NCBI RefSeq assembly: GCF_016808095.1
Contig: NC_068974.1
Location: forward strand, 5,580,001 to 5,644,000
Source of the DNA: Vigna angularis
Taxonomy: Eukaryota > Streptophyta > Magnoliopsida > Fabales > Fabaceae
DNA: 64,000 nucleotides
Direction: 5' to 3'
Both the position numbers and the translations under genes were made by a program. Within the stretch, counting starts at the first letter, position 1; every line of letters begins with the position of its first letter. Positions 1 through 13,045 of the stretch are shown here, one piece after another. The notes under the pieces were generated by a model. That model saw nothing but the letters and a program-made list of their open reading frames with translations. It searched no databases and had not been told where the DNA came from.

Positions 1-420
1 TTCTAGAGAGTATAACCGTTAAGTCGTGCTAGATACTGGGTCAGTTGACTCCGTAATTTGCGGCTTTATAGTCGGATACATCCAACAACCGCTCTGTCAG
101 GATTAAGATGTTGACTGACCGACCTTTAGTTCAATCAAAAGACGATCGTTAGATAACGATCGCTTACAACGGTTGACGTCAATGGCGACGGAGACCCATC
201 GTAAGATGTCCTTAACCGATCGTTCCTCTCAGTAAGTGGACGATCGGTTAAGGTCCTCTTAATAAGTGGACGATCGGTTAAGGGCGACCGTGCACTGTCT
301 ATCATCAACGGTCGCCTGAGTTATTAGTCGATCGTTTCAGTTAACCTAAACGATCATTCCTTGGACGATCGTTGATTAAGGTAATCTACCATACAGTAAC
401 TATTTGGCTCACTGAATAAT
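1..420. repeat. CGATCG-rich repeat block, probably transposon-derived
   Basis: The block is built around the short motif cgatcg/acgatcgttag. About 226-285 holds two adjacent copies of a 30-bp unit (…agtggacgatcggttaagg). It replaces the position where a gene body of the HDEL family would be expected relative to the upstream block that follows. No coding potential is seen. An LTR or satellite fragment is likely, but no terminus is visible. Confidence 0.45.
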
Positions 421-838
421 TGGATGTAATTTGACATATATATTTAAACTCACTTTTCTTAATCAGATGTAAACAAATATTAAAGGGGCAATTTGTTGTT
501 AGAACACGGATTTTCCAGATAAAAGACGAATAAAAAGATGTTCGTAACGCGATTTCTCTTTTAATTTATTTTTGTTACAGAGGTTTTAATGAGTCTAAGT
601 TCTATATTTTTATCATGTTTGAATAATGTATGAAAGGGTGAGAGTAATTGACTATATATAATGTGAACACGTTCTCCTTTTATACATGTTTCTACTCAGT
701 TATTCAAGAAACATTCAACTTTCAAATTTCAAAATAAGTCTGAATCTTTTTTTTTTTTTTTGGAGAGAAACCAAAAGTTATAAAATAGATATTTAGAGAA
801 CATTCAAAAGATCACATCCCAAAAGATCTAGAAAATAA

Positions 839-871
<33 letters not shown>

Positions 872-1130
872 TATTATTATATATTATTATTATTTTAATC
901 GTGGCTCTCTCTTTCCTATTCTTTTGCATATCGTACTACAACATTTTACTCATATCAACATCAAAAAAATAATATCTATTCCAAGAAAATCATTTGAGAG
1001 TGATTTTAAAATTGTGATAATTTAAGGCAATGCTTTGAAAATGATTTTTTTATCATGTAATCAAGCTGTTAGAAAATTTGTACTAGTTGGTATGTCTAAG
1101 ATAATGGTTTTTTATAAGCTATGACTTACG
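420..1130 (-). promoter_or_regulatory. Orphan upstream block of the HDEL-gene family (copy 1)
   Basis: About 440-700 aligns by eye with the upstream regions of the other family members (10250-10510, 24970-25260, 39830-40050). Shared words include caaatattaaaggggca, agaacacgga, tttttgttaca and aatgagtct. A further match (gaacattcaa, then tttgagagtgattttaaaat) links about 800-1020 to 10570-10615, with roughly 190 bp extra here. The gene that should lie to the left is absent or lies outside the window. Confidence 0.5.
839..893. repeat. ATT/TTA microsatellite
   Basis: Run of tta/att triplets with small interruptions. It lies in the insertion that distinguishes this upstream block from the copy near 10.5 kb. 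Confidence 0.85.
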
Positions 1131-1241
1131 CGGAAAGACAAGTCAAAAGTGTTATTATTATTTCTTTTTTTATCTCAAACAATCTTATTGTTGATTAGTT
1201 ACTATTAAGTTCATTAAAGAGTTAACTCTCTATTATATTAT

Positions 1242-1403
1242 GGATAATGATACTTTAACAACATTTTAACACCGTCTACGTGTCATTCTGTGGTTGGTCT
1301 ATATTGATGTTTATGATTATTATTATTGATTGTGGAATAATTTTGGATCAATCACAAAATGACACGTAGATGGTGTTATAATGTTGTCAGAGTATCATTA
1401 TCC
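1242..1403. mobile_element. Mutator-like MITE, 162 bp, 9-bp TSD
   Basis: The ends are long inverted repeats: ggataatgatactttaacaa at the left is matched by the reverse complement at the right, and the pairing extends about 50 bp (cgtctacgtgtcat against atgacacgtagatgg). Perfect 9-bp direct repeats ttatattat flank it at 1233-1241 and 1404-1412. A 9-bp duplication is the Mutator-superfamily hallmark. No coding capacity, so it is non-autonomous. Confidence 0.85.
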
Positions 1404-1412
1404 TTATATTAT

Positions 1413-3600
1413 TTAAGATATTACCACAAGAGAAAAATGATAATGTCATATCGTTAATAAGTTCACCAAATTAGATGGAATTAAGAGATGCATTTTCCAA
1501 CGCGTCTCTAGCTATAGAAAGGAATTGTTCAACAAAATATTTCATATATAATAAAAATCAGAACAATGTTAATATTCATCTTATTTATTTCCATGTTTTC
1601 AACTTCATTCATACCATCATTATCCATCCACAAAATAATGTAAAAAAGAAAGTAAAACTAAATGGTTAAGTTGCTTCCATGTATAATTTTTTCCTATCAA
1701 GAAACAACACATAATTTCAACCTATAACACCAATTGCAACATATCTATGTTAGGATGGTAAAGCACAATTAAAGTTCATAATTATCTATTTTCACCTCTC
1801 CAAATAACTTGCTAAATTCTCATGAATTGTGAAAAGAAGTTTTGCATCAATTAGAACTTACCTTGAGAAGTCTCTCATCGTTGGAAACTTATCTTGGAAT
1901 TTACTTTTCATGTTATAAAATGATCCATTGTTTCTTTAGGAATACATTCTAAAATCTCTTCCTTTTTTTCTTTTTGCTTTATTATTTGAGAGAAAAATTA
2001 GGAGAGAATATTACTTTTTTCTTTAAGGTTTTTCTTATACTTAACTTTTCCCATTTCCAAGACTGAGGTTGTCATTGTTCTCTCCTTGGGGTTAGAGAGA
2101 AGGGTATGTAACTTTCTTGCTTTTAATAAAATACTTGTTTTCCCTTTTTTTTTCCTTTCATTTTATCTTTTATTTTAGTTGTTAGCACTTGTGCTATGAT
2201 TCTAATACCCAATAATAGAATAAAAGCCATTGGTTCATTTGATCATATTTCATTGGTATTGTCATTACAATAGTGTTGTGTTAGTGGATATATTGTGGTA
2301 GTGTGAAAATGCATGTTTGATGAGTGTCTATATAGTAACCAAATATACCAGCAAATACACTAGATATTTTGTAATATATCAAGTGTCGTATCCACATGGA
2401 TTTGGCAGAAAAAACAATGTTCTAACTAGCTTGATCATTGATAAAACAAATAACAACAATTGTAAGATGTAGAAACCAAATTTGTTTGGTGAAAATAGAG
2501 TAAAAGATGTTGAAAAACAGTTTGGATTACAAAATGAGTGAGTTTCATATGATTAAAACGTGTTGAAGTTCGACTCCACCACTTTGTCCCTTTTTTGTAC
2601 CAGATTTATGCGCTACAAATGATCAAGTCCTAGGAGTTCTCTTTAAATGTAACTCCAAGTCCATTCCTAGCACCTAAAGACTAGGATCGCCAAACTTCAA
2701 TATAATTCCTCAGTGATTGCTTTGATGGATCACCTACATTAAGATCAAGATTCTATTTCCAACTGCAACCTTATATTTATTCCTATAATCTAAAAGCATA
2801 CATGAGAATTGATTGGACCACAACTTGAAACTAATTTCCACTCAATCTCAAGTTAATGAAATAAGATGAGTGATCAGTTCATCTAACAATAAGCATAAAT
2901 CAATTCACAAACATGTGATCAAAATTAAACATTCAGAAATAAATATAGTACCAAATACAAGAGAGTTCAAAGTACTTTACATCTTACTTTAATACCTAGG
3001 GGATTTAGCTCCTCATAATGGATGGAAAAAAGTTAACACATGGAAGAAACTTCATCTTCTAGTTCTCTAATGATGTTCTTTAAAATACAAAGGAAGTGTA
3101 TGAGAGGACTTTCTAAAGTATTTTTCTAAATCTCTCTAAAGGAGTCTTTCAAAAGTTCTTTAAAAATAGAGGTGAAATCCTACTTTTATAGACTTTAATA
3201 GTGTGGTTTTAGCGGTGGCATCCATGACTCCAACCATGAGGTTTTCTTTCAAGGTGGGTTTCCTCTATGGCTTAAGCTTTGTGTTTCTAGGTTGGAGCCT
3301 TGTGAGATTACTTCTAGGTGAAAGATTCTTCACGGCTTAAGCCTCAAGTTAGGACTTGTGGATTCCTTCCAAGGTGAGTTTTCTTTGTGTGGCTCAAGTC
3401 ATATATTTGACGTTGCAATTGTGCTAAAGTCAGTTTAGTGTATTTTGCTCATAATTTTTTTGTTTTCTTCATAATTCAACTTTTCCTCTCAAAATTCATC
3501 AAAACCTACAAACAAGTAAAATTGGGGTGATTAACATAAATATTTAACATAATCAAAACAAAATAAGTGCCAAATTATCGTTAAAACTAACTCATGCTGA
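1413..3600. other. No gene recognised; AT-rich, probably old retroelement sequence
   Basis: Only short spurious reading frames occur. About 2040-2150 has an LTR-like look (transcript-leader-like text followed by ttttaataaaatact), and the stretch leads directly into a copia gag remnant at 3779. It may therefore hold the decayed 5' LTR and leader of that element, but I could not define termini. Confidence 0.35.
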
Positions 3601-3778
3601 GCACATATCAATGTTTAGGAAAGTTTTAGCTAGGAAAGATTTGGTATTTAAGTGTGTCCATTAGTGACCCACCTCTCTTTCCTAAGAATTACTTGGTGCA
3701 CTAGTTCACAATCTACGTTCATTGTTCTACTAGACAACACTATTCATAGTGAGAAGTGCATAAGTCAATTTTAAAGCC

Positions 3779-4965
3779 ATGGTGAAAAAATATGAGATAG
3801 AGAATTTCAATGGTAATATTTTCTTATTGTGGAAATTGAAGATGAAGGAAATTTTGAGAAAAGATAATTGTTTAGCAACGATTGAAGAAAAACTTGTGAG
3901 CATCACAAATCAAAATTGGAAGGAAATGAATGATAATGTTGTTGTAAATTTGCACTTAGCATTGGCATATGTAGTTTTATCTAGCACGACGAAGAAAACT
4001 ACAATGAAGGAGATGGTTTCTCTCATCAAATTGCACGAGGTCAAATCACTTCACACAAGAATATTCTTGAAGAGAAAATTATATATTCTTTAAATGAGTG
4101 AGTCCATATTAGTGACAAACCACATCAACAATCTTAATATGTTATTTGTCCAACTTTCAGCAAAAAATTACAACATAATTGAAAATGAATGTGCAAAGGT
4201 GCTACTTCAGAGTTTTGCCTGATTTATATGATCAACTCAATCATAAGTTAAAACATTGAGGATGTTTCTAAAATTATTCTTGAAGAAGAATTTAGGCAGA
4301 AGATCAAAGTAGATATGGTGGAAAGTTCAAAGCAAACAGAGGCTTTGAAAAGGATGAGAGGTAGATCAATAAAATGTGAATCTAGTAGGAGTCAAACTCA
4401 TAATAGATCAAAGTCTCAAAGTAAAAAACATTTTAAATGCTACCATTGTTGCAATTAGGGTATGTCAATAAAGATTGTTGGTACTAGAAGAGTGGAGGAA
4501 AGAACTTTAAAGCATCAACCACACAAGGTTGTGTTGCAAGTACCTCGGAGGACAAAGATATTTAGGTGACCTAAGAAGAAATTAACTCTAATGGAGGAAG
4601 ACAACTACATGATAGGTGGATAGTGGATTTAGGTACAACTTGACACATGACTTCAAACCGAGATTTACTTATGAACCTATCTCTTGTAGATCGATGTTAA
4701 TGGGGAATGATCATGCCTTAGAGATTGTTGGAGTCTGTATTGTCAAAATAAAATTGTATGATGGTATTGTTCACATACTTTAAGGGGTACGATATGTGAA
4801 AGACTTGAAGAAGAATCTATTGTTTATTGGACAATTATATGACCTAAGGTGTAAGATTGACATTGAAGGTGGAATCTTAAAAGTGGTGAGAGGGAGTTTG
4901 GTGGATATGAAAGCAAAGAAGATCATGATGAATATGTACGAGTTTATGGGACATGCATTGCAATA
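3779..4965 (+). pseudogene. Ty1/copia gag to protease/pre-integrase remnant
   Basis: The first 104 codons (3779-4093) read as a copia Gag N-terminus: KYEIENFNG, then LLWKLKMKEILRKDNCLATI, NLHLALA and EVKSLHTRIFLKRKLY, the UBN2-type pattern of Tnt1-like elements. After a stop, frameshifted pieces continue through the Gag middle (…ENECAKVLLQS) and an RS-rich pre-zinc-knuckle stretch. A damaged protease motif follows near 4615-4660 (RWIVDLGTT, where the family has DSGAT). A gag-pre-integrase stretch follows near 4745-4960 (VRYVKDLKKNLLFIGQL). Multiple stops and frameshifts make it a relic. Reverse transcriptase, RNase H and a 3' LTR are not found before the AT-rich fold-back at 5.1 kb. Assignment to copia is confident; lineage is inference. 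Confidence 0.8.
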
Positions 4966-5079
4966 AGCCAATGCAACAATTGCATTATCAAGTCAAGAAT
5001 AAGTGACATTATAGACTTAGACAAATATCAAAATAAGGTCTATAAATTCTTATGGAACATAATCTATTACTTGGTCTCA

Positions 5080-5688
5080 AGAAATTTAATTTACCTTTTT
5101 CTTATTCTTTTTTGAAAATCTAAAATTTTTATTTTAAAATCTAAATAAAAAATTTATCAGATTTTAAAACTCATCAAATTTCGAAATTTAATTTAAAAGA
5201 TCACCAAATTTTAAAATTTAATTATAAAATTCATCAAATTTTAAAATTCGATTTGACTATACAAATTTTGAAATCAAAGTACACACTTCTTCCAAATTTT
5301 GAAATTCAATATTCAAATTTTAAAATCCTGCTTACATTTCTTCCGAATCTCGAAATCTAATTTTTTTATTGTTTTTACAACGCAACACTAATTAGAATCC
5401 GGTTCTCATTTTTTTTATCTCTTTTTTTTGTACTAATTAACCTATATCAAACGATAATAATAAGAATAATAAAAGTAAATAAAATAGAATTATTATTATT
5501 ATTATTATTATTATTAATAATATTTTCTTTTAGTATTATCATTTTTATTATTGTCATAATTTTTTATTTTATTTTTGTTATTATTATTTATTATTATTAT
5601 CATCTTTATTATTATAATTAATTATTATCATTATTATCATTAGTTTTATTGTTATTATTATTATTATTTATTATTATCATTATTACTT

Positions 5689-5720
<32 letters not shown>

Positions 5721-6520
5721 CTAGTGTATTATTTTTATTATCCTCATTATTATTATTATTATTATTATGATTTTTATTTTCATTATTACCAATACTATTA
5801 TTTTTATTATTATCATTATTATATTTATTACTATTATTAACAATATTATTTTTATTTTATTATTATTATTATTATCATCATCATTATCATTATTTTTACT
5901 ATTATTATTACCATTATTATTATTTTATATTAGGATTATATGAATATTATTGTTATCATGATTTCATTTTTATTATAATGATTATTATTTTTATTAATAT
6001 TTTAATTATTATCATTATTATAATTATTTCTATTATTATTATTATTATTTATCATTATTATTATTATTATTATTATCATTAATTTTACTTTTATTATAAA
6101 TTAATATATATTAATTATGTATAAAAAAAGAGAATGAAAAGAAAATGAGAACTGGATTTTAATTAGTATTCCGAATTTCACAAATGAATAAAGATAGAAA
6201 ACTGGTTATTGAGACGGGAGAAATGTAAGCTGGATTTCGAAATTCAGAAGAATTGATTTGGAAATTTGGGAGAAGTGTGTATAGAATTTTGAAATTTGAT
6301 AACTTTTTAATTGAATTTTAATATATATTTGATGAACTTTCTAATTGAATTTTAAAATTAAGTGAATTTTTATATCAGATTTTAAAATCGATTTTCTAAA
6401 TTAGATATCAAGGTAATTTTCTAAATTGGATTTGAAATTATGTTAATTTCGAAATTTTATAAATTTTTTAATTTGATTTCGAAATCCAGTAACCTTTTAA
6501 AGTGGAAATCTAACTAAATG
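5080..6520. repeat. Fold-back structure with ~650-bp ATT-rich core
   Basis: The left arm (about 5090-5430; runs of aaattttgaaatt and a cggttctcatttt end) is matched in inverted orientation by the right arm (about 6130-6500; aaaatgagaactgg, ttcgaaattcag). The centre, about 5440-6115, is an imperfect (ATT)n tract. This suggests a fold-back transposon whose loop expanded as a microsatellite. Long Tyr/Ile reading frames in the core are repeat artefacts. Confidence 0.6.
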
Positions 6521-6783
6521 AAGGGAAGTACATGTCTGAGAAAAACTGGATGTTAGATAGGTGGGGTATTTATGAAAAAGAAAAAACAATTAGCCTTATT
6601 AAAAAATTATTTAAACATTAATTAATAAAAAGATTAAAAATACAGAAGGTGCAGGAAGAAGAAGCATCCTCCACACATGAATGACGCTGCACCTTTGTAT
6701 TTAATACTAAAATAAATGCTTTGGGTATAGAAAATTTTTCATCCACCTCCGTCAAATATTTGATAAGAACACTAATATTTATA

Positions 6784-9700
6784 TTAAAGTTCATCGTGGA
6801 CCACTCTATCGTTGGATGCAGATTCCTTAGTCCTGAATAATCCATGCAAAATATTAATTCGTTAGTAATTTTAACTCTCTTACTTTTTCAACATTTATTT
6901 ATATTATTTACTCAAATTACTTTTCACATAATTAAAACCACTCTCTTGCAAAATGAGTTTAGTGGAGTTCCTATCGTATAGAAAAACTTTTTTTTTTCCT
7001 TTTTACTATTAAAATGGGTATAATATAAATGCATAAGCACATATAAGATCCAATGTACATGGATGTGTGATTTTTTTTATATTGAATTTTAAAAAATAAT
7101 ACAATTTAAATAAAAGTATTAACGTCAAAGTAAACTTTGAAAGAGTATTTATTTAATTAGGGTGAACCGAAGTCACTCCATAGCATTAGTCCCGTTCTGT
7201 GTTCAATCAATATATATATATTAAAGTTTTATTGATATAACTAATAAAGTAATAGAAACATAATTAATTTTATAATTAATTCTAATAAAATAAACATAAC
7301 AAATTTTTAATTCAAATTGATATATAATTTATATTTAAGTTATGAGGCACTCACCTTTGCACTTCAGGATTGGAATTGATGGACACATCGCTCTCCATTT
7401 GAATTGTTGGTGGAAATGGAGGAATGTAAGGATCACTGATAATACTTTTAAAAAAATTAGTAATTATATATATATATATATAAGTAATATATATTAATAT
7501 TTGAGTTATTAGTAACATATAATTTCGTTTTGTGACAGTAAATGTGAATCTTAAAATAACTAGTATATAAATGACACTTGAGTTCTTAGCTAGATATTTT
7601 TATATTTCAATATCTGAATTACTTGACACATTCTTTTGTAATTAGTGATAGAAATAGGGTAGTGCAAAGATAATTTTGAGTCCTATTAAAAAAATTTAAC
7701 AATTTTTAATACATATAATTGATATTTGTGTGTTTTTTTGCAAGATACCTGTTTACTTCAATATTGGAATCGTTTGGTACATTCTTCTGACTTTGACTTG
7801 GTGATAGCAATAAAGAAGTGTGAAGTTCACTTTGAGTCCTATAAGAAAAAAAGGTCAATAATTTTTTTTATAGACAAATGATTTATCATTAGTATTTTAG
7901 TTATTAACAAAATACTTTTTTGCATTTCAAGATAAAACTTGTTTAACACATTGTTTTGAGTTTCGTGGTAAAGATGGATAAGTGTAAAAATAAATTTAAG
8001 TCCTATTGTAATAAAGTTCATATATTATATATATAATTAATATTTATGTTATTAAGAAAGTAATTTTGCACTTTAAAATTGAAATTGCTTTATACATTAT
8101 TCTATAGTTTAAATTGGTGATTGAAATAGAGGATTGGGAGGATCGCTTTAAGTATTATGAAAAAAAAGTAAATGATTTTGTATATGAATTGTTTAGCACA
8201 TTTTTCTAAGTTTGAGTTGGTGATAAATGTGAATTGTTTAGCACATTTTGGAGAATTACTACGATAACTGAGTCCTATTAAAAAAGATTGAATAAAACTT
8301 TATTATATATAATTGATATTTAAGTAACTAATTACATACTTTTGTTGTTCAAAACCATATGTTATTAATACATTCTTCTGAATTTCAGCTCGCGGTGGAC
8401 ATGAAGAAATATAAAAAACACTCTCAGTTGTATTAACAAAACTTCAGTAATTTTTACATTCTACTTTTTTCTATCATTTAATTATCTTTTTTTTACTCTG
8501 TCATTCTCTACCTTTCTTTCACAATTAATCTCTCTCAAATAAATTTAAAAATTTATACATCAATATATACACAATCATCGATATTGATTTTGAAGCATAG
8601 ATATTTTTTATAGTAGATATTTTTAACCCAATGTAAAAAAATTAATAATCATGTGAAGTTATTGATAGGAAAATTAATTCATTCAATTCGTTAATTTTTT
8701 TAAAAAAAGATTTATTTAACACTAAACAGAAAAATAAAATTGAATAAATATCATTGTAGATACCTAATATGATAAATATATTGATATATTAGTAAAACAA
8801 AATACATACTTTTGTATTTCTGCATCGGTTTGTAATGCGTTCTCAGTTTGAGTATCTGCTGGACACTGTGCTTCAGTATCACTTCCATTCATTATAAAAA
8901 AAAAAAATCTCATTATGTAAGGTATAGTAAAATACAAGATTTATTACTAACAAAAAGTAGAAGAGCATGATTGAAATAATTTGAGAATAAATATATATAA
9001 AAATGACAAAATATTAATTATAAAATTAGTAATTTTTAAATTAATTGAATTAAAATATAATTTATTAAATATATTAAGAAAAGCCACATAAACAAAATCA
9101 CCTCAGACACATAATAAACTAAATAACATTATTATTTGAATTATTTGTAACTTACAATTCATCATCTTCTATAGAAAGCAGGCGACGTGTGAGATTTTCA
9201 CTTTGAGCACTGTATAAAAAAAATTGTAAATAGAATAAGAATATAAAAGTTCTTTTGGTCTTATTAAGAAGTGATTTTCATTAGTAGGCGACGTGTGAGA
9301 TTTTCATTCTCACTAAATGAAATCATTAATGTTAAGTTTGGTTTTACTTATATTTTATTAATTTAATCTTAACTTTACTCTATATAATCTTCAACATACT
9401 AGTCAATAGATCTCGATACAATAAAGTTAAATATCAATTAAAATAGACTACCAATAACTCTCATGTTAACTAATTTTAACTAAACCGGTTTATTAAGATG
9501 AGATTTTCTCACTTATCTACTACAGTTTACCAATATATGAAATATGAAATTTCTAATAGTATTGATTCTATACAAAATTGATCATCATATTGTTTTAAAA
9601 CATAAATAAAACCCTAATAACAATCAAATACTATGTTTGTTCAGATGTCTAACACCTCTTAACCCAATCAAACAAGACCATTTAACATTTATATTTTAAA

Positions 9701-9859
9701 TCAGTTTTGGGTTTTGTTGATAGAAAGTGATGATATATAACAAGTAAAAACATATGAGTAAGAGTATTACCTTACGACAGAAGTGAGAAAAAGGTGATGT
9801 AGCAACACTAATGAAAGAAGGATTGGAAGAAACACGATGACACCCTTTTGAAAACTCAT
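6784..9859 (-). CDS. HDEL-tailed secretory-pathway protein with repeated exons (copy A, partly decayed)
   Basis: Family not recognised. In-frame exons on the minus strand: 9771-9859, 9156-9209, 8810-8881, 8340-8420 (weak acceptor), 7749-7838, 7355-7435 and 6784-6832. Together they encode 171 aa, and every internal exon is symmetric phase 2. Exon 1 is a signal peptide (MSFQKGVIVFLPILLSLVLL) and is followed by SAQSENLTRR. Internal exons carry modules like PPFPPTIQMESDVSINSN. The last exon ends VVHDEL-stop, an ER-retrieval signal in plants. Between the good exons, at about 8175-8275, 8066-8150, 7900-8009 and 7575-7675, lie recognisable but stop-containing or frameshifted copies of the same module, apparently skipped. 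A TATA-like tatttatag lies about 80 bp upstream of the ATG. Gene structure is inferred from splice sites and comparison with the copy at 22.9-24.7 kb. It may be functional or in early decay. Confidence 0.6.
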
Positions 9860-9939
9860 TTCAGATCAAAGTTGTGAAGTTGTTGTTGTTTGAGTCTGAT
9901 TCTTGTGGAGAACTGTGATTGTGAAGAAAAATGAAGTGA

Positions 9940-10700
9940 TATTTATAGAGATTATAGAAACGCAAGTGGCATTGTTTAAGAATAGTTTAGGTATTCTATG
10001 AAACTTAGTCTTTGCTTATTAGTCTTTTTTTTTCTTGCTTTTGGAATAATTTAAGTGAAAATTAAGTGAGTTGACTTCATCACTAACAACTTCCATCTAC
10101 CACAAGAAAAGAGGAAGTATTGTATGAATTAGTATTTGATTGGTTTGTCTTACATCAAAATAATTTATCTGTAATTATTTGTAATCATCTTGACTTTCAC
10201 AAAGAATATGTAAATTATTTGTCTGACAGAACGATTTCATGCAGTTTGATATGTATATTTAAACACAGTTTTCTAAGTCAAATGATGCAAACAAATATTA
10301 AAAGGGGCAAGTTGTTGTGAGAGCACGAATTTTCCGGATGAAAGACAAATAAAAGGCTGTTGGTAACGTTCCTCTTTTTATTTATTTTTGTTACATAGGT
10401 TTAATGAGTCTAGGTTGTATTCTTTTCTCATGTTTGCATATGAACATGTTTCCTTGAATAATGTAGGAAAGAATGAGAGTTATTGACTGTGTATAATGTG
10501 AATACGTTATCCCTTTAGACATGCATCTTTCTTGTTGAGAGAAAAGAAAATTATAAAATAGATATTTAGAGAACATTCAACGAAAAATAATTTGAGAGTG
10601 ATTTTAAAATTGTGATAACACGTAAAGAAAGACTTAGAAAATGATTTTTATAAGAAATACTGCTTGTACTTAGTGGTATATAAGATAATGATCTTTTAAA
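9940..10700 (-). promoter_or_regulatory. Upstream region of HDEL gene copy A
   Basis: Holds a TATA-like element (9940-9950) and, at 10130-10510, the upstream block shared with the other family members (gactttcacaaagaatatg, caaatattaaaaggggca, aatgagtcta). Conservation spans hundreds of bases, so it marks a segmental duplication as well as possible promoter function. Confidence 0.5.
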
Positions 10701-10768
10701 GTGGACTCAAGGAAAACAATAACAATTATTTTTACTTATAGACAGTGATTCCTTAACTGAAACATATA

Positions 10769-11803
10769 TGTTAGAGCGACTACAGCGGAATGGTTAGCGT
10801 GTGATAACAAACCAAGAGGGGATGTGAATTGGTTTTTAATACGAACATGTGTCTTTTAAAATTTCTTCTCAATTTTACTTATTAAGCAGATAATGACAAA
10901 GTAAAGAGAGTAAGGCTGAGAGAAATTAACACAGATGATTTTATCGTGGTTCGGATCTTACCAATCCTACATCCAGTCACTTATCTCAAATCAGGATAAA
11001 CAGTTCACTACTCAAAAAACAATTACAAATTACAATCACAAAGAAACAATTTGTAAAAGTTTAGAAACCACCTCTCTTGATACCACAAGAGATGAACATG
11101 CACCTCCTTTGAGTCTTCACAAAGGATGAAACGCTTCCTCCGAATACTTCACGAAGGATGACGTTCTCTTCCGAACACTTCCTCAGACACACCAAGGATG
11201 AACCAGTTATTCCTCTGTCACCGCACTAGCACTTCAACAGCTCCACATACAAGAGTTTCTTTAGCTAAACAAGATCACACAATTCTCAATAGTTTCTGAG
11301 TTCTAGAGCACAAGGGAAGAGTTATTGTTGAAAGAAAATGAGAGCCTATTTATAGACTCAAACAAAATCTCTTCTGTTCTTCGTTTCTAGCCATTTAACG
11401 CTTTTAATCGATTAATATACTTGTTAATCGATTAAAATGAGTACAACGACTAGTTCAACGGCTAGAAAACTCTAACGGTCACCTTTAATCGAATAATTCA
11501 CATATTAATCGATTAGCTAATCGATTAAAGCAAGTTTTAATCGATTATTATAGAAGTAGTTTGAGTTTTCAACTCCCATCAGGATTAATCGATTAACACT
11601 AGATTTAATCGAGTAATACAATGCGTTTTTTACTCTGAACATAAAATCAAAACCACTAAGAACCTAAGTCCTAAAATTTAAATTACTATTATTACAAAAT
11701 CTTTTTATAACAATACAAGTCTTCAAAGGATCTTCTTGAAACTTGATATCTCTTGACTTGATTTGAACATCATCAAAACTTCATCTTCATCATTTTGCTA
11801 ACA
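10769..11803 (-). mobile_element. Solo LTR, 1035 bp, TSD ATATA
   Basis: The ends are TGTTAG…CTAACA, flanked by perfect 5-bp duplications atata (10764-10768 and 11804-11808). No internal region or second LTR is present, so this is a solo LTR left by recombination. Read on the minus strand it starts tgttagcaaaatgatgaaga and ends in text like SIRE/Maximus-type copia LTRs (caattcacatcccctcttgg). That lineage and the orientation are inference. Several taatcgatta-type palindromes lie inside (11400-11620). Confidence 0.85.
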
Positions 11804-13045
11804 ATATACAGGCGAGGCAAAAAGAGGTAGGCTTTATGCCTCGGTTCTTAACCCGAAGTAGTAGGATTTTCATTTTTTTTATTTTTTTAAAGTACTTTTC
11901 GCCTTGGTTCTCTTTGAACCGAGGCAGTATCTCAGACTCTACTGCCTCAGTTGGGACCTGAACCGAGGTAGTAGAGGGTTTTTTAATTTTTTTTTTCTTT
12001 TTCGCCAGCTTTTCTGCCTCGGTTGTGACCTGAACCGATGCCATAGAGGGCTTTATGCCTCGATTATGGTCACAACCGAGGCGTATTCCCTTGGTTTTTT
12101 TAAGAATAGGTCTGTTTCTACAACATTCCCAACTGCAGAAACAGACCTCCATATATTTATAAACCTAGAATAGTTCAGAAGCACATATTTTCGATAAAAA
12201 ATATATTAAAACATAAATTCATTTAATGTAATGATAAATCAACTTCTTAGAAGCATAAATCAATTCAATGTAATCATAAATCAATTTAGAAGCATAATTC
12301 AATTCAATGTACAAAGTTAAACTAATAATAATGTACAAAGCATAAATAAACTTAGAAGCATAAACTTAGAACTTACTATATCCTATTATTACATACTATT
12401 ATATAGTTGAATTACATATTTAGCCAGTGCTTTCCTTACGAATTTAAGTGACTTCTCTGGAATTGAAGTAGTAAAATTGAATCTCTGCATAAAACACAAT
12501 TATTTCAATTAGTGTATAAGAAATCTAAACTATAGAGAAAATAAAATTCAAACCAAAATATTACTGTTTCCCATCCACTAGTAACATGTGCACGAATAGT
12601 GGTCATCATCCAATACATGACGTAGTAACCACACTCAGATGACCCAGTTTGTCTATTACACTACAATATATCATCAAAATTTTAAAATGTTAAGTAACAT
12701 CATTGAAATGGTACAAAATGTAACAAAGTATGGACTAAAATACCAAACCTTAGCTGTAGTAGTTGATCTCCCAAACAACATCAAATGTGTTGCAAGGGAA
12801 CTATTAAAACAAAAATTGCTTTAGCATACATTTATATAACAAAGAAAGTTGAAACATTGAGGTTCTTACCAATATACCACTTGTCTAAGAAGGTTGGGAG
12901 GAGACTTGTGCAATGAGCAAAACCAAACTGCAGTGTTCTCTAGTATGAAGATCACAAGTAGCTGCCAATGACGCCTGAAATTGGTAATAACTAAATTGTC
13001 ATATACTATAATCATAAATGAAACTTTAAAGTTAACAAATTTCAC

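Noticed and set aside
1475..1669. 64-codon frame
   Set aside because: AT-rich, no similarity or splice evidence, and no paralogue in the other duplicated blocks.
5649..5840. Open frame of Tyr/Ile/Leu
   Set aside because: Pure product of the ATT array.
6618..6845. 75-codon frame starting MDYSGLRN
   Set aside because: It begins in the intron and reads the terminal exon in the wrong phase. The phase-2 reading gives VVHDEL-stop and matches the paralogue.
7839..8021. 60-codon frame MNFITIGLKF
   Set aside because: Out-of-phase reading of a decayed repeat exon and its intron.
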